Translations under genes and position numbers: made by a program
The notes under the pieces: generated by a model
What the model saw: only the letters and a program-made list of their open reading frames with translations
What the model was told of the DNA's origin: nothing
Databases searched by the model: none
Shown here: in pieces, positions 42,481 to 53,642 of the stretch
Layout: the number at the start of each line of letters is the position of its first letter
Numbering within the stretch: the first letter of the stretch is position 1
Assembly: GCA_029204225.1 (NCBI GenBank)
Contig: CM055103.1
Coordinates: forward strand, 47,612,458 to 47,676,457
Length of the DNA: 64,000 nucleotides
Direction: 5' to 3'
DNA from: Diphasiastrum complanatum
Taxonomy: Eukaryota; Streptophyta; Lycopodiopsida; Lycopodiales; Lycopodiaceae

Positions 42481-43807
42481 TCGAAAGAGTAGAATTGTGG
42501 TTGTTGTAGAAATTCGTATCTATGGTCGTCTTAGACACCTACTGACTCATCGATTAAGCAATTGGTTTTGTTGTGACATATGATCTAAACAATGTGCTCT
42601 TAATTCACTAAGTCTTTCGCAGCACTATGGAACATGACAGTCCCGACAGTGTCTCTCGACACTTCGAGTTGTCACTATCTTTCACACACACACACACACA
42701 CACACATTCAGTTTATATCAAATCATTATTCAGTGTAAAAGAGGTTTAATTAGTGGTAATATTTGGATTCATGTGAAAATAACATGCCAAACACTTTTGA
42801 GATGGAGGCATTAGATTCTTATTTCCACTTTCTTTTTTAATAGAATTCAGTTGCTGAAAGATGTCTCTCTTGCCATCTTTTTTACTTGGACCTTTGCACT
42901 TCGTATTATCGCTCAATTCATGACCTTGCCATTATTTTACAACTATTTACCAAGTGCAAAGGTCTCTAAAAAAACCATTTCATGATACATTAAGGCAAGC
43001 TCGTATGAGGGGAGCTTTTCCCCCTTGGTTCACACATTGTAATCTACATCAACGGCGATAGAATGCCTCATTTTCATCCCATGATTCATGCATCACAATG
43101 GTTCATATAGATGTTCACCAATGTAACTTTTGGCCAATAATAAATTTTCATGTGGCATACATTTCTTGGGCCCCACTCGAAGGTCTCACAAATATGAGAT
43201 TGTCTTTAAGTTTCAATGGTTGGGCCTCTTATCATCAAAAAGGCCTTTTGTCAATTGACATATGGAGAGGTTCTTCTCAAAAATTTGCACACTCTTTTGC
43301 TCCCGTAAGCAAACAAAAATAGAACTCTCTACATCAATGAATATAAATGTGAACATATTATCATGATGAGCTCACAAGGGGAGCTTTTTCCTTGGTTCAC
43401 ACATTGTGAGGTTCGTCAATGACATTACACGTAGCCCCATCCCATGGCTCACACATTTAAATGGTTGGAAGTGTATGTGCAAGCTCATATATTTAGATTT
43501 TAGTCAACAAATATTTGTCAAAACAACGCTCTTGCAAAAGGGATCATTAATAATTCAGTAGCTTAAATGCACAAGTTTTTTATCTTAAATGTTCTTGAAT
43601 GTTTGGATGTCTAATTGTTGTCAATACATGTTGAACTGTTTATTCTTTATTCCACACACTGGTTCATCCTTCTTGAATGCTTAAATGAATTATAACGTAG
43701 GTCAGCAGCGTCTGTCTGCACTCTGGAGGATTGTAGATATGATCTAGTAGGCAATAGCCGACAGATAGAATCAAATTCCATCTAAGTTTCAAAACAACTC
43801 TTAACAG
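42481..43807. other. Non-coding, with a diverged 367-bp-spaced repeat; may include a 5' LTR
   Basis: No gene. The block GGGGAGCTTTTCCCCCTTGG TTCACACATTGT near 43010 recurs near 43376 with the same order of downstream motifs (CCCATG, CACA-AATGGTT). A (CA)n tract is at 42686-42705. The last few hundred bases directly precede a primer site and may be the 5' LTR of the gypsy relic that follows. Confidence 0.45.
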
Positions 43808-43819
43808 TGGTATCAAAGC
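43808..43819 (+). promoter_or_regulatory. tRNA-iMet-type primer-binding site
   Basis: TGGTATCAAAGC differs by one base from the plant iMet primer site. It lies shortly before the gag frames of the plus-strand gypsy relic. Confidence 0.65.
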
Positions 43820-43829
43820 GACTGAAATT

Positions 43830-45240
43830 TGTGTCGCATCAAACTGCTCTATACACCGAATACAACGCAGCCCTAACTCTCGATCATGCGATCATTATGT
43901 GGTTCCTCACGGAATTACCACGAAGTATCAGAAGAGAACTTAAAATATGGGAGCAGTATGCTACATTGTAAGAAGCAATGGAAGATGCCATCAAGGAAGA
44001 AGAAGAGGGTTCAGACGATGAATCATATCCGACCACCCATTATCCAACTCCCTTGGTAGCATCATCATCCAACGCATCCAATATATTAACCGATCTACTG
44101 ATAGAGCAAATGACGAAGCTACACAAGCAGTAGATGGAGCAACTAACGGCACAGTCTGATCAGAAACTGAAGGCCTTGTAGGGAGCTGTAGCACCAACTT
44201 CAAATCCACCAAAATAGAACCAGCTACTGTATCTCCAACAAGAGAACGTATGGTGTCCTATTTGCACCCAGAACCATACAGCAAATGAGTGTCCAGTGTT
44301 GAAGTTAAACCTCAAGCTGGCACAATGGTACTGCCACTTGTGCAACACATTGTCACACGAAACAACATTTCACCCATTCAACTCTCAAATCATACAACAA
44401 AAGAGGAATCAATATCAGACCTCTTATCCTTATTATCAAGGAGCACCGAATGTGACACCACGGTATGGCGACGCGCCAAATAACCAACAACGCATGGCCT
44501 TACCTACACCACCAAGGCCAGTTAACAATCAAGTGGCTCATGTAAATTTGACAGCAGCAGAGCAAGAACCGCCACTCCCAACTTGAGCAGCAGCAGTGGT
44601 ACTGTCCAGAAGAGACATTTGTCGATCCAGCAATCAACGAATACTATGCGACCTATGCTGCATAGCCTCAATGTCAGGGAGGTAGGATCTATGGCTATTA
44701 TGGATGCGGCAAAGGCCACCGATGTCTTTGTAAGGGACAGTATATGGCCTTTTGCCAAGAATTCAAGTATTGGCATTGCTACAATAATTGCCCAATCAAA
44801 CCGGGAATGAGTGCACCATTGAATTTAATCTCGGTACAACCGACAGTAGTTCCAAGAAGGACGCCACAAGAAAAACAAAAACTCCACGTTCTTGTGCTGG
44901 CCGTTATGCGAGCACAAAAACGGAAGAGAGTGGCTCCATCTACAACATCATCAGTATCAATGGCCGATAATCAACCCACAACAGCAGGACCATATCCTAA
45001 TGTGAGAGAAGAAGGAAGACAATACCATAAGATATGTCATTGGATACAAGATGCAAAGGCAGAGGAAGCAACGCGAGCAAAGAAAAACCCAACAGCACCT
45101 CTACCATCAGCAGTACCAACACCATCGGTCGACTCCCCATTGCGAACAGATCAAAACAATTGTTTGCACCATCACGAAGTACCATTTCACATGGGTGAGC
45201 TTGAGGTCCACAATCGGGAGTGCTCACAAGTTTGCTAGCT
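43830..45240 (+). pseudogene. Ty3/gypsy gag (plus strand), broken
   Basis: Frames read IIMWFLTELPRSIRRELKIW and EQYATL-stop, then EAMEDAIKEEEEGSDDE. A Gln/Pro-rich middle follows, with a doubled Cys/His stretch (CPICTQNHTANECPVLKLN, then WYCHLCNTLSHETTFHP) that resembles a degenerate zinc knuckle. The rest is Gln/Asn/Pro-rich with many stops. The assignment depends on position before a Ty3-type protease and RT, and on the capsid-like start. Confidence 0.6.
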
Positions 45241-46427
45241 AGTCGCATGGACATATCCTTCGAGGAACTCTTGCAGATGGCACCACAAGCTAAAAGTATT
45301 CTGACAGATTGGCTCAGTTGGAACCAAGCACAAGGAGCCCTTCTATTGTGCGGGCTACGAAGGAACAAGCAACGTCCTCCATATTTGGACAACGTGGGAG
45401 AGTGAAGAGCACAACATCACCCTGCCAGTCAAGCACAAAAGATTTGAGGATGAAGCAACAGTGGTAGATGGGGGATCATGTGTAAATTTGATCTCCACTA
45501 CCTTGTATCAAAAATGGGGATTGAAAAGGTTGAAACCAATGAAATTTTCCATCAAACTAGCAGATAAATGCTATGTAAAACCAAAGGGTATAGTTGACGA
45601 CATTCCCGTAAAAATAGCGAGAATGCAGTTTGTAATCACCTTTGTGGTGATGGACATACCAACCTGCATACCACGTTTTACTAGAAAGACCTTGGTTGAG
45701 GATCACGCAAGTGGTTCACAACTGGGGAACCGAAAAACTTACTTTTGAAAACAGAGAGCAAGCTATAAAGGTTGACCCAACCACATGGGTGGTGAAACCA
45801 ATTACACCAAAAGTTGATGACGGATTGTCCTCCATCGATCACACCATTGATCGTCCAAGGCAAGCCAAGGGAGGTCACTACGACTCTGAAACAGATATCG
45901 TGAGATGGACGGATGCATTGATGACAGTTGACTGTATGGCTGCGCATGCTTGTCAACCTGAATCAGATCTAGCACATCTTCACCCAAGTGTTATACCATA
46001 GACACACCAATCACTTTCGGGGTGAATATGATCAATGTAGCATGGTTGTCTACAAAAACTATTGAGGACCTTGTGAACGATGATTTAGTCCCTTGGCAAC
46101 ATGCTTTTATCTACAAGAAGGAAACTGAGCTCACTGATAAACAAGTCCTGCAACATATGGACCCAAATCGCTATGGAATGAGGAAAGTACAGCTCAACCG
46201 CCTCAGAGACCCATGGCAAAAGTTTCCAAGGTAGATCCACCTAAGGCACCAATGACTATGAAGAACCAGATGAAACAAAGCTACAGTCAGGTGATTTGAT
46301 GGAGCGATATGTCGGAAGAAGCAATAGCCACAGTGGATATTGATATTCATAATCATGAATATCAACCCAATTCCCAAGATAGACAACAAGGATGAATCCA
46401 AATACATGAATAAAAAAGAAAAAAAAA
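45241..46427 (+). pseudogene. Ty3/gypsy protease region
   Basis: The retropepsin site reads ATVVDGGSCVNLISTTLYQK, the D-G-G-S variant seen in some plant Ty3 lineages. IKLADKCYVKPKGIVDDIPV and FVITFVVMDIPTCIP follow. Downstream frames are broken by stops to 46427. Confidence 0.75.
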
Positions 46428-47760
46428 GTGTTGGACTCCTTAAAGTCAATTCAGCTGGAACCAGACAAAACGTCGACATCACAGACGACCAAGAGTGCAA
46501 AGATTACAAATGGGGCTAAGATCAATATGCTGAAGGAGGAATTCCCCCGAACGCCAGTTCACGAAATGACAAAAACCTTCGAGAACTATACCCTAGACGA
46601 CGTGGTAATCATGATGTCGCAAGCACAACGAGAACCTGGTCAAAGTCAAGAACCAGTGGAACAAGTCTTCGAAGGACCTGCGCATACACAACCTATGAAC
46701 CTAGCTGTGCCAGGTGAAGAAGAGAAAATCGTACATGTGGGAGAACAACTAACACCCACCCAATTCAAAAGGCTATGTGCACTACTGGTGGAATACAAAG
46801 ATTGTTTCGCATGGAATTACAAAGAACTAAAGGGTATACCACCTACTGTAGTCCAGCATACCATATCCTTGGTGAATGGAGCAGTCCCCAAGGTAAGCCG
46901 CTACTATCACTGCAATTCTAACTACACCGAATTGATCAAGCATGAGTTGCAAAAGTTACGTGATGCTGATTTCATTTATGAAATCGAGCACACAGAATGG
47001 GTATCACCAATAGTCATGATACCCAAGAATAATGACAAGATGTAAATCTGTGTGAACCTGAAAGCGTTAAATGTAGTTACAAAGAAAGATCATTTTCTCT
47101 TACCATTTATAAAAAGTGTTCTAGACAGAGTGATAGGAGCAGAAGCCTACAATTTTTTGGACAATTTTAGCGGCTACAACCAAGTCAAAATAGTGTCAGA
47201 CGATCAGCACAGGACAACATTTGCCACTGAATTGGGAACCTATGCCTACAAGGTAATGCCGGTTGGACTTTGTAATGCCCCAAGTACCTTTCAATGAGTT
47301 ATGTAGGTGGCGTTTAATGAATATTTACAAAAAAATTTGGAGATCTTCAAGGATGATCTGTGCGTGCACAAGCCTAACTCTGAGCACCTATCCAACTTGG
47401 AAAGGTGCCAAAGAAATGCCACGAATATCAAATCTCCTTGAACCCAAAAAAGTGTCAGTTTTGGGTGACACATGGCCTCATACTAGGCCATATTGTATCA
47501 AGACATGGAATTGCCACTGATCTATCAAAGATCAGGATCATTGTTGATCTGGCAACTCTAGGGACGATTCATGGATTCTACATGTTTATGGGTCACGCTA
47601 ACTACTACCGGATTTTCATTCGAAAGGTCTCATCACCAATATTAAGACCCCCCAATTGGTCCATAGAGTTTCATGTGCATACGGACGCATCAAAGTATGT
47701 AGTGAGAGCAGTCTTAAACCATCTAGGAGAATGCAAAAAAGATTTTCTAATCTGATTTGC
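46428..47760 (+). pseudogene. Ty3/gypsy reverse transcriptase
   Basis: The N-terminal linker runs to EYKDCFAWNYKELKGIPPTV. RT sequence follows: LQKLRDADFIYEIEHTEWVS, PIVMIPKNNDKM-stop, then NLKALNVVTKKDHFLLPFIK, FLDNFSGYNQVKIVSDDQHR and MPVGLCNAPSTFQ. The catalytic box appears after a frameshift as EIFKDDLCVH, keeping both Asp but with Lys in place of the usual hydrophobic residue. Four or more breaks (47043, 47297, 47400 and 47520) make it inactive. Confidence 0.85.
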
Positions 47761-48307
47761 TAGTCGACAGCTTAGTGATTCAAAGATAAACTATTTGACC
47801 ACAGAGCAGGAGGCACTGGCTATGATTTATGTAAGAAATTTTGACATTATTTGATGGCCACCCATTTTTTCTTTTATAAGAACCATCAACCCCTACTTTA
47901 TCTTGTTAATAAAATTTAAAACAAGGGGAATCGCTCATTGCTTACTACTATTGTTGGAGTTTGATTTTCGGATAGTGGTTCATAAGGGCAAACAACATTA
48001 TATGGCTGATCATGTGTTGCGAATTAAAGGGAAGGAAACAACAACCCATCCCAATGATGAGCTACCTGATGCTGCCTTGTTTTACATTGATATAGTACGA
48101 GAATGGGTTGCTGACATTGTTGAGTATCTTATGCGGGGCCAACCAGACAAATTCTTATCCAAGGCAGAACAACGAAAGTTGATTCTAAAAGCTAGACCCT
48201 ATCAGCTTATTGTCGGCCAATTATATTGAAGGAGATCAAATAGTATCCTTCGGAGATGTATTCTACCAAACGAGGCCACCCAGATTATTTCAATTTCGCA
48301 TGAAGGC
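47761..48307 (+). pseudogene. Ty3/gypsy RNase H remnant and linker
   Basis: After FHVHTDASKYVVRAVLNHLG (the RNase H start, near 47670) the frame changes repeatedly. LLLEFDFRIVVHKGKQHYMA and DHVLRI at about 47950-48025 match the conserved end of Ty3 RNase H. The linker to the integrase follows. Confidence 0.75.
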
Positions 48308-49352
48308 ATGGGTGGTGGTCATTTCGCGTTTGACATTACAGTTCGCAAGGTCTTTCAATCAGGATGTTGGTGGCCAACGATTCATAAGGACACATATGAC
48401 TACTTGAAGAAATGCGACATGTGCCAGAGAGCTAGAAGACTGACAAGGTTGAACTATGACCTTCTACATCCAGTCCTAGCTCGAACACCATTTGAAAAGT
48501 CGGGATTGGACTATATCGGTCCAATTCATCTAGCTGCAAAAAGTTCACAAGTTCGATATATTATCGTGGCTATGGATTATCTCACCAAATAGGTAGAAGC
48601 CAAGGTAGTGCGAACAGTTGACACTCGAGCAACCGCCAAGTTCTTGTACGAAAATATCATTGTGCGCTTCGGATGCCCGATGGAGATAGTCAGTGATCGC
48701 GGAAGCCATTTTGTCAATGGGACCATTAAAGTCTTGTTGGAGGAATTCTTTGTGATGCATCGATTCAACACACCTTATTATCCTCACTGTAATGGACAGG
48801 CAGAGAGTCATCCAATAAGACCCTGTGTAGCATGATCACAAAAACAGTTGAAGCTAGCAGATCTGATTGGGAGAACAAGTTACATGCTTCTCTTTGGGCA
48901 TTCAGGACAACGTATAAGGGAAGCACTGACCACACGCCATTTCGACTGGTATATGGTCATGATGTAGTAATGCCAACAAAGTTTTACGGTACCGTCATTA
49001 AGGGATGTCGTGACATAGAGCCTTGATGAATCCAAATCTCTACAACTACACCATGAAGCCTTACATAAACTTTGTGAGACACGCATATTGGTAGTACATG
49101 CACTAGCAGTTGAGAAATCATGACATAAAACATGGCATGATCGTTGTTATATAAAAAGGATTTTCGTTCTGGAGATCTGGTCCTTACGTACAAAACTAAG
49201 GCAATCAAGAGAAAGTTGAAGTTCACAGGCGAAGGCCCATACTGTGTAAAGGAAATTCTGAGCCATAGAGCCGTGAACCTTGAGAAGTTGGATGGTATGC
49301 CATTCGATACACCCATCAACAGTAGCCGACTCCACAAGTATTGGCCACCATA
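48308..49352 (+). pseudogene. Ty3/gypsy integrase
   Basis: GGGHFAFDITVRKVFQSGCW, YDYLKKCDMCQRARR (the HHCC domain) and RTPFEKSGLDYIGPIHLAAK are followed by IIVAMDYLTK-stop. The core continues with IVSDRGSHFVNGTIKVLLEE, RFNTPYYPHCNGQAES and LHASLWAFRTTYKGSTDHTP. The C-terminal domain FRSGDLVLTYKTKAIKRKLK, FTGEGPYCVKEILSHRAVNL, INSSRLHKYW is open from 49144 to 49352. Stops at 48591, 48834 and 49025 and a frame change disable it. No chromodomain follows. Confidence 0.88.
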
Positions 49353-49359
49353 GTAAGAT

Positions 49360-49560
49360 AGATCTAGCTAGGTGATGACCATCAATGCATACATGAATCA
49401 GATCAAGCCCTATCAGAAGTCATCACAGCCAGATTTAATGGAAATGAGTTAGATCTAGCCAGATCAAGAAAAATCCATCAAGATTCAACAAGATCGGGCA
49501 AGATCTAGACAGATCAGGTAAGATCCAACATAATCCAAGTAGGATGTAGATCCAGATGGG
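49360..49560 (+). repeat. Degenerate short repeat rich in AGATC
   Basis: About a dozen AGATC or AGATT motifs occur within 200 bp (AGATCTAGCTAGG, CAAGATCGGGCAAGATCTAG, CAGGTAAGATCCAAC), often 10-11 bp apart. It lies just downstream of the integrase stop. Confidence 0.6.
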
Positions 49561-50539
49561 AATCAGAGAGTAACAGATTGATGTGAAAGAATTGCATCAA
49601 CAAAACGAATCGAAGCGAATCGAAACGAGACGCTAAGGCCGGATAGAGTCGACTTGGCAGAAGTAGCTATTGCTAATAACTGCGGTCTAATTCTCTTCCA
49701 ATTGCTATTGCAGTTCTATTGTAAAAATTAAACTTGTAAACAGTAGATAATTTTGAATATCAACAACAAAAATTTATCTACTGATAGCATGCATTCTAAT
49801 ATTGCAGATCATACACATCACAGAACAAAGCATTGAGAAAAATCCCTTCTATTATCAGAACTGAACTTTTACAATATTTTTTTTGAGCGTTGTCTATTTT
49901 TCAAATCAACGCGTTGGTGCGAGAAAGATGTTCTCTCTCACGAAAATGACTAGCTACTGCTAATCTGTAAAACACTCTGTGTCCGTGACTCAACTTTTTG
50001 ACTATCTAGTCTTGATGCATCTAGCTATATATTCAAAGCAACATTTATGATTAGAGAGATTGAATGATCTACAACTAATCTCAGATTACAAGAGCGGCGG
50101 ATTAGGCATGTCCTAACGCTCTTCTGCTGACGTTTTGATATCTGATAAGGAAGTTGTACTACATGGTACTCGTTTGATCTTCCTGGTCCTTTGGACCGCG
50201 TAGGATCCTGTGTCACGAATAAATTCGTGTCGTGTTGTGTCGTCTGACCTTCTCCTTTTGCTCGTGCATTAGCTGCCTTCTGTTTGTTGGATAGTGCCTT
50301 CACGTTGCAAGCCTTCGTCTTTACTTAAAGAGCACTTTCGCGATTTCAAGGGCAGTTTCTCCTTGTTAAGGGCACCTTTGCTATTTCAAGGACACCTTCA
50401 TTTTTTTCTAAAAAAGGCGAAAAAGACAAAGGTAGGCTTGAAAATAATTTCTAAGTAATTTTAAAGACAGTGTCTCCTTTTTTGCAAAAAATGCGAAAAA
50501 TGCGACAGTGATGGAAAAAGTTGCCAGAGTTTTTTTTTA
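49561..50539. other. No gene seen
   Basis: Non-coding. A 3' LTR of the plus-strand gypsy element may lie here but could not be delimited because no matching 5' copy is recognisable. Near 50330-50400 the motif TTTCAAGGGCAGTTTCTCCT / TTTCAAGGACACCTTC is repeated in degenerate form. Confidence 0.45.
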
Positions 50540-51240
50540 AGCTAGAGAATTGCAAACGATGAAGTGTCATTTCTTAGTCCAATCTGGATGTCTAACTCCA
50601 GTTGCTTCTGCTAAGGATTGTTTTAATTTTTCGAAAGCGTCCTGGTGATCTTGTGACCAGTGATATTCAACAAATTTCGATAATAATCCTGTTAAGGGAG
50701 TTACTACTATAACATATTCTTTTATTATCCTACAATAGTATCCTACATGACCTAAAAATCCCCTAAGTTTGCATAGATTAGTTGGTTCATTCAATTCTAA
50801 AATCATTTTAACTTTTTTGATGTCGGCTTGAATGCCATCTTTCGAAATTTTGTGGCCTAGCAAAATGCCTCCCCTCATGCCAAAATAGCATTTGGACAGA
50901 TGCAATTTTAAAGAAGTCTCTTGACATCATCTTAGAGTCTTTTCTAATGCATCTAAATGATCTTTATGGATGAATAAACACAGAAGTCATCCATAAAGAT
51001 TTCTAAGAATTTTCTCAAAAAAATTTGAAAGATGTTTGTCATCATGCGCTGAAATGTAGCAGGCGCATTACACAGACCGAAGGGCATACATGTATAAGTG
51101 TACGTCCCCCAATCAATGGTAAAAGTTGTTTTTGATCTATCTTCTTCCTTAATGAAGATTTGATTGTAATCAGAAAAATTGTCTAAAAAACTATATCTTT
51201 CGTGTCTAGCTACTTGGTCTAGAACCATGTCTGTTTATGG
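50540..51240 (-). pseudogene. Ty3/gypsy reverse transcriptase fragment (minus strand)
   Basis: Two minus-strand frames are adjacent. The first (51228 down) reads MVLDQVARHERYSFLDNFSD, YNQIFIKEEDRSKTTFTIDW, MPFGLCNAPATFQRMMTNIF and EIFMDDFCVYS, with both catalytic Asp of the F-M-D-D box. The second (50905-50567) reads KCYFGMRGGILLGHKISKDG, LCKLRGFLGHVGYYCRIIKE and HQDAFEKLKQSLAEATG. It is a different lineage from the 9-13 kb element. RNase H and integrase are missing. Confidence 0.85.
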
Positions 51241-53100
51241 TAATGGTTGATAATCACTTTTATTCTTGATAAGCTAGGCCTTCTTTTTAAATGGTCCTTT
51301 TGTTTTGCCTTTGCCCTTTCCATGTGTGAAAAGAAATTTTGCATTTCCTTCATCCTTGAGGGAGAGTTGTCCAAATCTAGACAATGCATTAGCTTGCCTA
51401 CTATCCTCGGCCACGATGATGGTATGCAAATGGATGGCTGTCATTAATGGATCAGGAAATGAGGTCTTGGTCAATGGTTTTGATGTTCAAGTGGCAGATC
51501 AAGAGGTTGATCTTGATGAGCTTCATCGAAATTACAAGAAAGTTGTACCTTAAAAGTGATGCTAAATATGCTACATGTGGGATTGACATCATAAACAATG
51601 ATCATGTGATGTGCTATGTCTAAGCCCACAACTATCTACCATGCCAACACAAGCATGGTCATTGATTAGCACATTCCAAGATGGAATCTCTCCCTCAAAA
51701 TCCAATACTCTCCAACTTGTTGGAAGGTCTACAAAAGTAGTACCTGTATACTATCCACATTCTTTGCCACCCTTATAAGTGCACCTTTGGTGTTTCCTTT
51801 GTAATTTTTTTTAACACAAATAAATTCATTGTCATCAACAATGCCTTGCCTAACATGATTACCCAAATATAGGCATAGTGCATGACATTGACCACGGGGG
51901 TAGCGATCCTTTGCCAATATGAATTAAAAAAAGTCCCAATGAAGAATGCACAACTTCAAATTTGATGTTTGTTTTCACCTCGGATCCTTTTGTATAAATT
52001 GTGGCAAATTCAAATGATTCAATGTTGCCCTCTTCACCCGTGCTTGAAAATCAAAGAAATACTTTAACAATGATTATCTTGTATTAAACAAAAAAAATAG
52101 GGCCATAAAAATAAAGCAAAAATCATTCTAACATGCATGACACATACTTTTTTCATCATTTAATAATTGACATCACAAATCGAAGTTGGAACAAAAGCAT
52201 GTATCATGATTAGTCTCTACCAATCTTTGCCTCTTTGGTTTGCCAACTTGCATCGAAGCCTTTTCTTTGGTGCCCAAATCTCCACCACTTCTTGTTGCAT
52301 TGTTGCAACATTACTTTGAGCATCATCCAAAGTACACTTTTGTATTAGTGTCCCTTGCTTGTTCTTCTCATATTCTCTTCTTCGAAACAATGCCCATTGT
52401 TGTCTCATACTTAGTTAGAAAACACATAGATTTGTCATAGATAAATTGTTCTCCAAAGAGAAAGTTGATAAATATTTTTCATAGTAGGTCGTATCATTTC
52501 GCTTCTATTAATAATTTTCCTTTTTACTATATTGATTACCTAAGTCATTAGTATGTTTGATCGTGATCTTGCATCCAGTAATGTCATGTTTACAATCTAG
52601 TCATCAATCAATTCCACAAACGAGTTCAAAAGAGAAGGAAATTTTGAATCTTCAATAGGGGTGTGCGGGTTGAAAATAGTTTTATATGGATATTTGTGTT
52701 GCACTTACTTCACACTATTTCTTGTCTTTAGTTCGCTTCAAAAAGTTGAATAATGTAGAACTATAAGTTTGGTGCTCATGCATCCACCAACCGTGGGAGA
52801 GCATTATGCAAGTAGAGGTATGAGTGGAGGTTTTATGCTGGGACTTGATTGCACTAGACAAAAGTGGAAATTTATGATAAGAGCATGTCCCCATATGCAC
52901 CAAATATGTAAATTAATTCAATTGGGATTTTCTTGAAGAGCACTCCCCATGAGCTTTTCGTCAACCCATCCCAAAAAGACATGCTTTTGTGCAACATTGG
53001 CTCCAAAGAGCTATTCACCTCACCCTTCTACAAGGGCCCGGACTCAAGAGAACATTACTTAATATGTTTATGCATATGAATCTTCATTAAATGGGGCCCT
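51241..53100. other. No gene seen
   Basis: A minus-strand frame at 51274-51474 (HGKGKGKTKGPFKKKA) may be the sequence before the RT fragment, but it has no family motif. The rest is AT-rich with isolated short ORFs. The 53101-53642 stretch is the upstream region of the RNA-binding-protein gene. Confidence 0.45.
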
Positions 53101-53196
53101 TATTATTGTAAGGATAAAGACATCTTAAGGTTCCAAATTAAGAGCAAGTCCCTATTCCAATTTCCCGGGCACCGGGATACACTCCAAAAAGGCCCC

Positions 53197-53282
53197 AAAG
53201 GATAAGGGCATGAGGAAAGATGGGGACCATGGTCCAACCAACCATTTTGGCGGGCTTTTGACCAAATCTTATCCTTTATCCG
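53197..53282 (+). promoter_or_regulatory. I-box-like motifs upstream of the chloroplast RNP gene
   Basis: GGATAAGG at about 53200-53207 and the inverted pair CTTATCC-TTTATCC at 53268-53281 resemble I-box (GATAA) elements found in light-regulated plant promoters. A CT-rich leader-like stretch (CTCGCC and CTCTCCTC repeats) follows at 53435-53480. No clear TATA box is seen. Confidence 0.35.
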
Positions 53283-53642
53283 AATGGACATAAAAAAAGC
53301 CCCCTCTCCAGTCCCACGAACCAAAAAAATCTACAGCCGTTCGATGGGACTTGATCCAACGGCCATTATCACACCACATTCTTCCTTCCTTTTCTCCTCT
53401 TTTCTTCCAGAAACAGGAGAAAGAGAGAGAGAAAGCCTCGCCTCGCCTCGCCTCTCCTCTCCTCTCCTTCTCCTGCCGTCGCCCATCTCATCGATCCATC
53501 GAGATCGAGCTGGGGATGTGGGTGTTGCCACTTGCAAGCGCCTTATGATCCACAAGCCGTTGCTTTTACAGAATCTGCATGCGTTTCTTTGAAGTATTTT
53601 CAAGCGTAGAGAGTGTTGTGTGTTTATCCTGAGCATCCTGCA

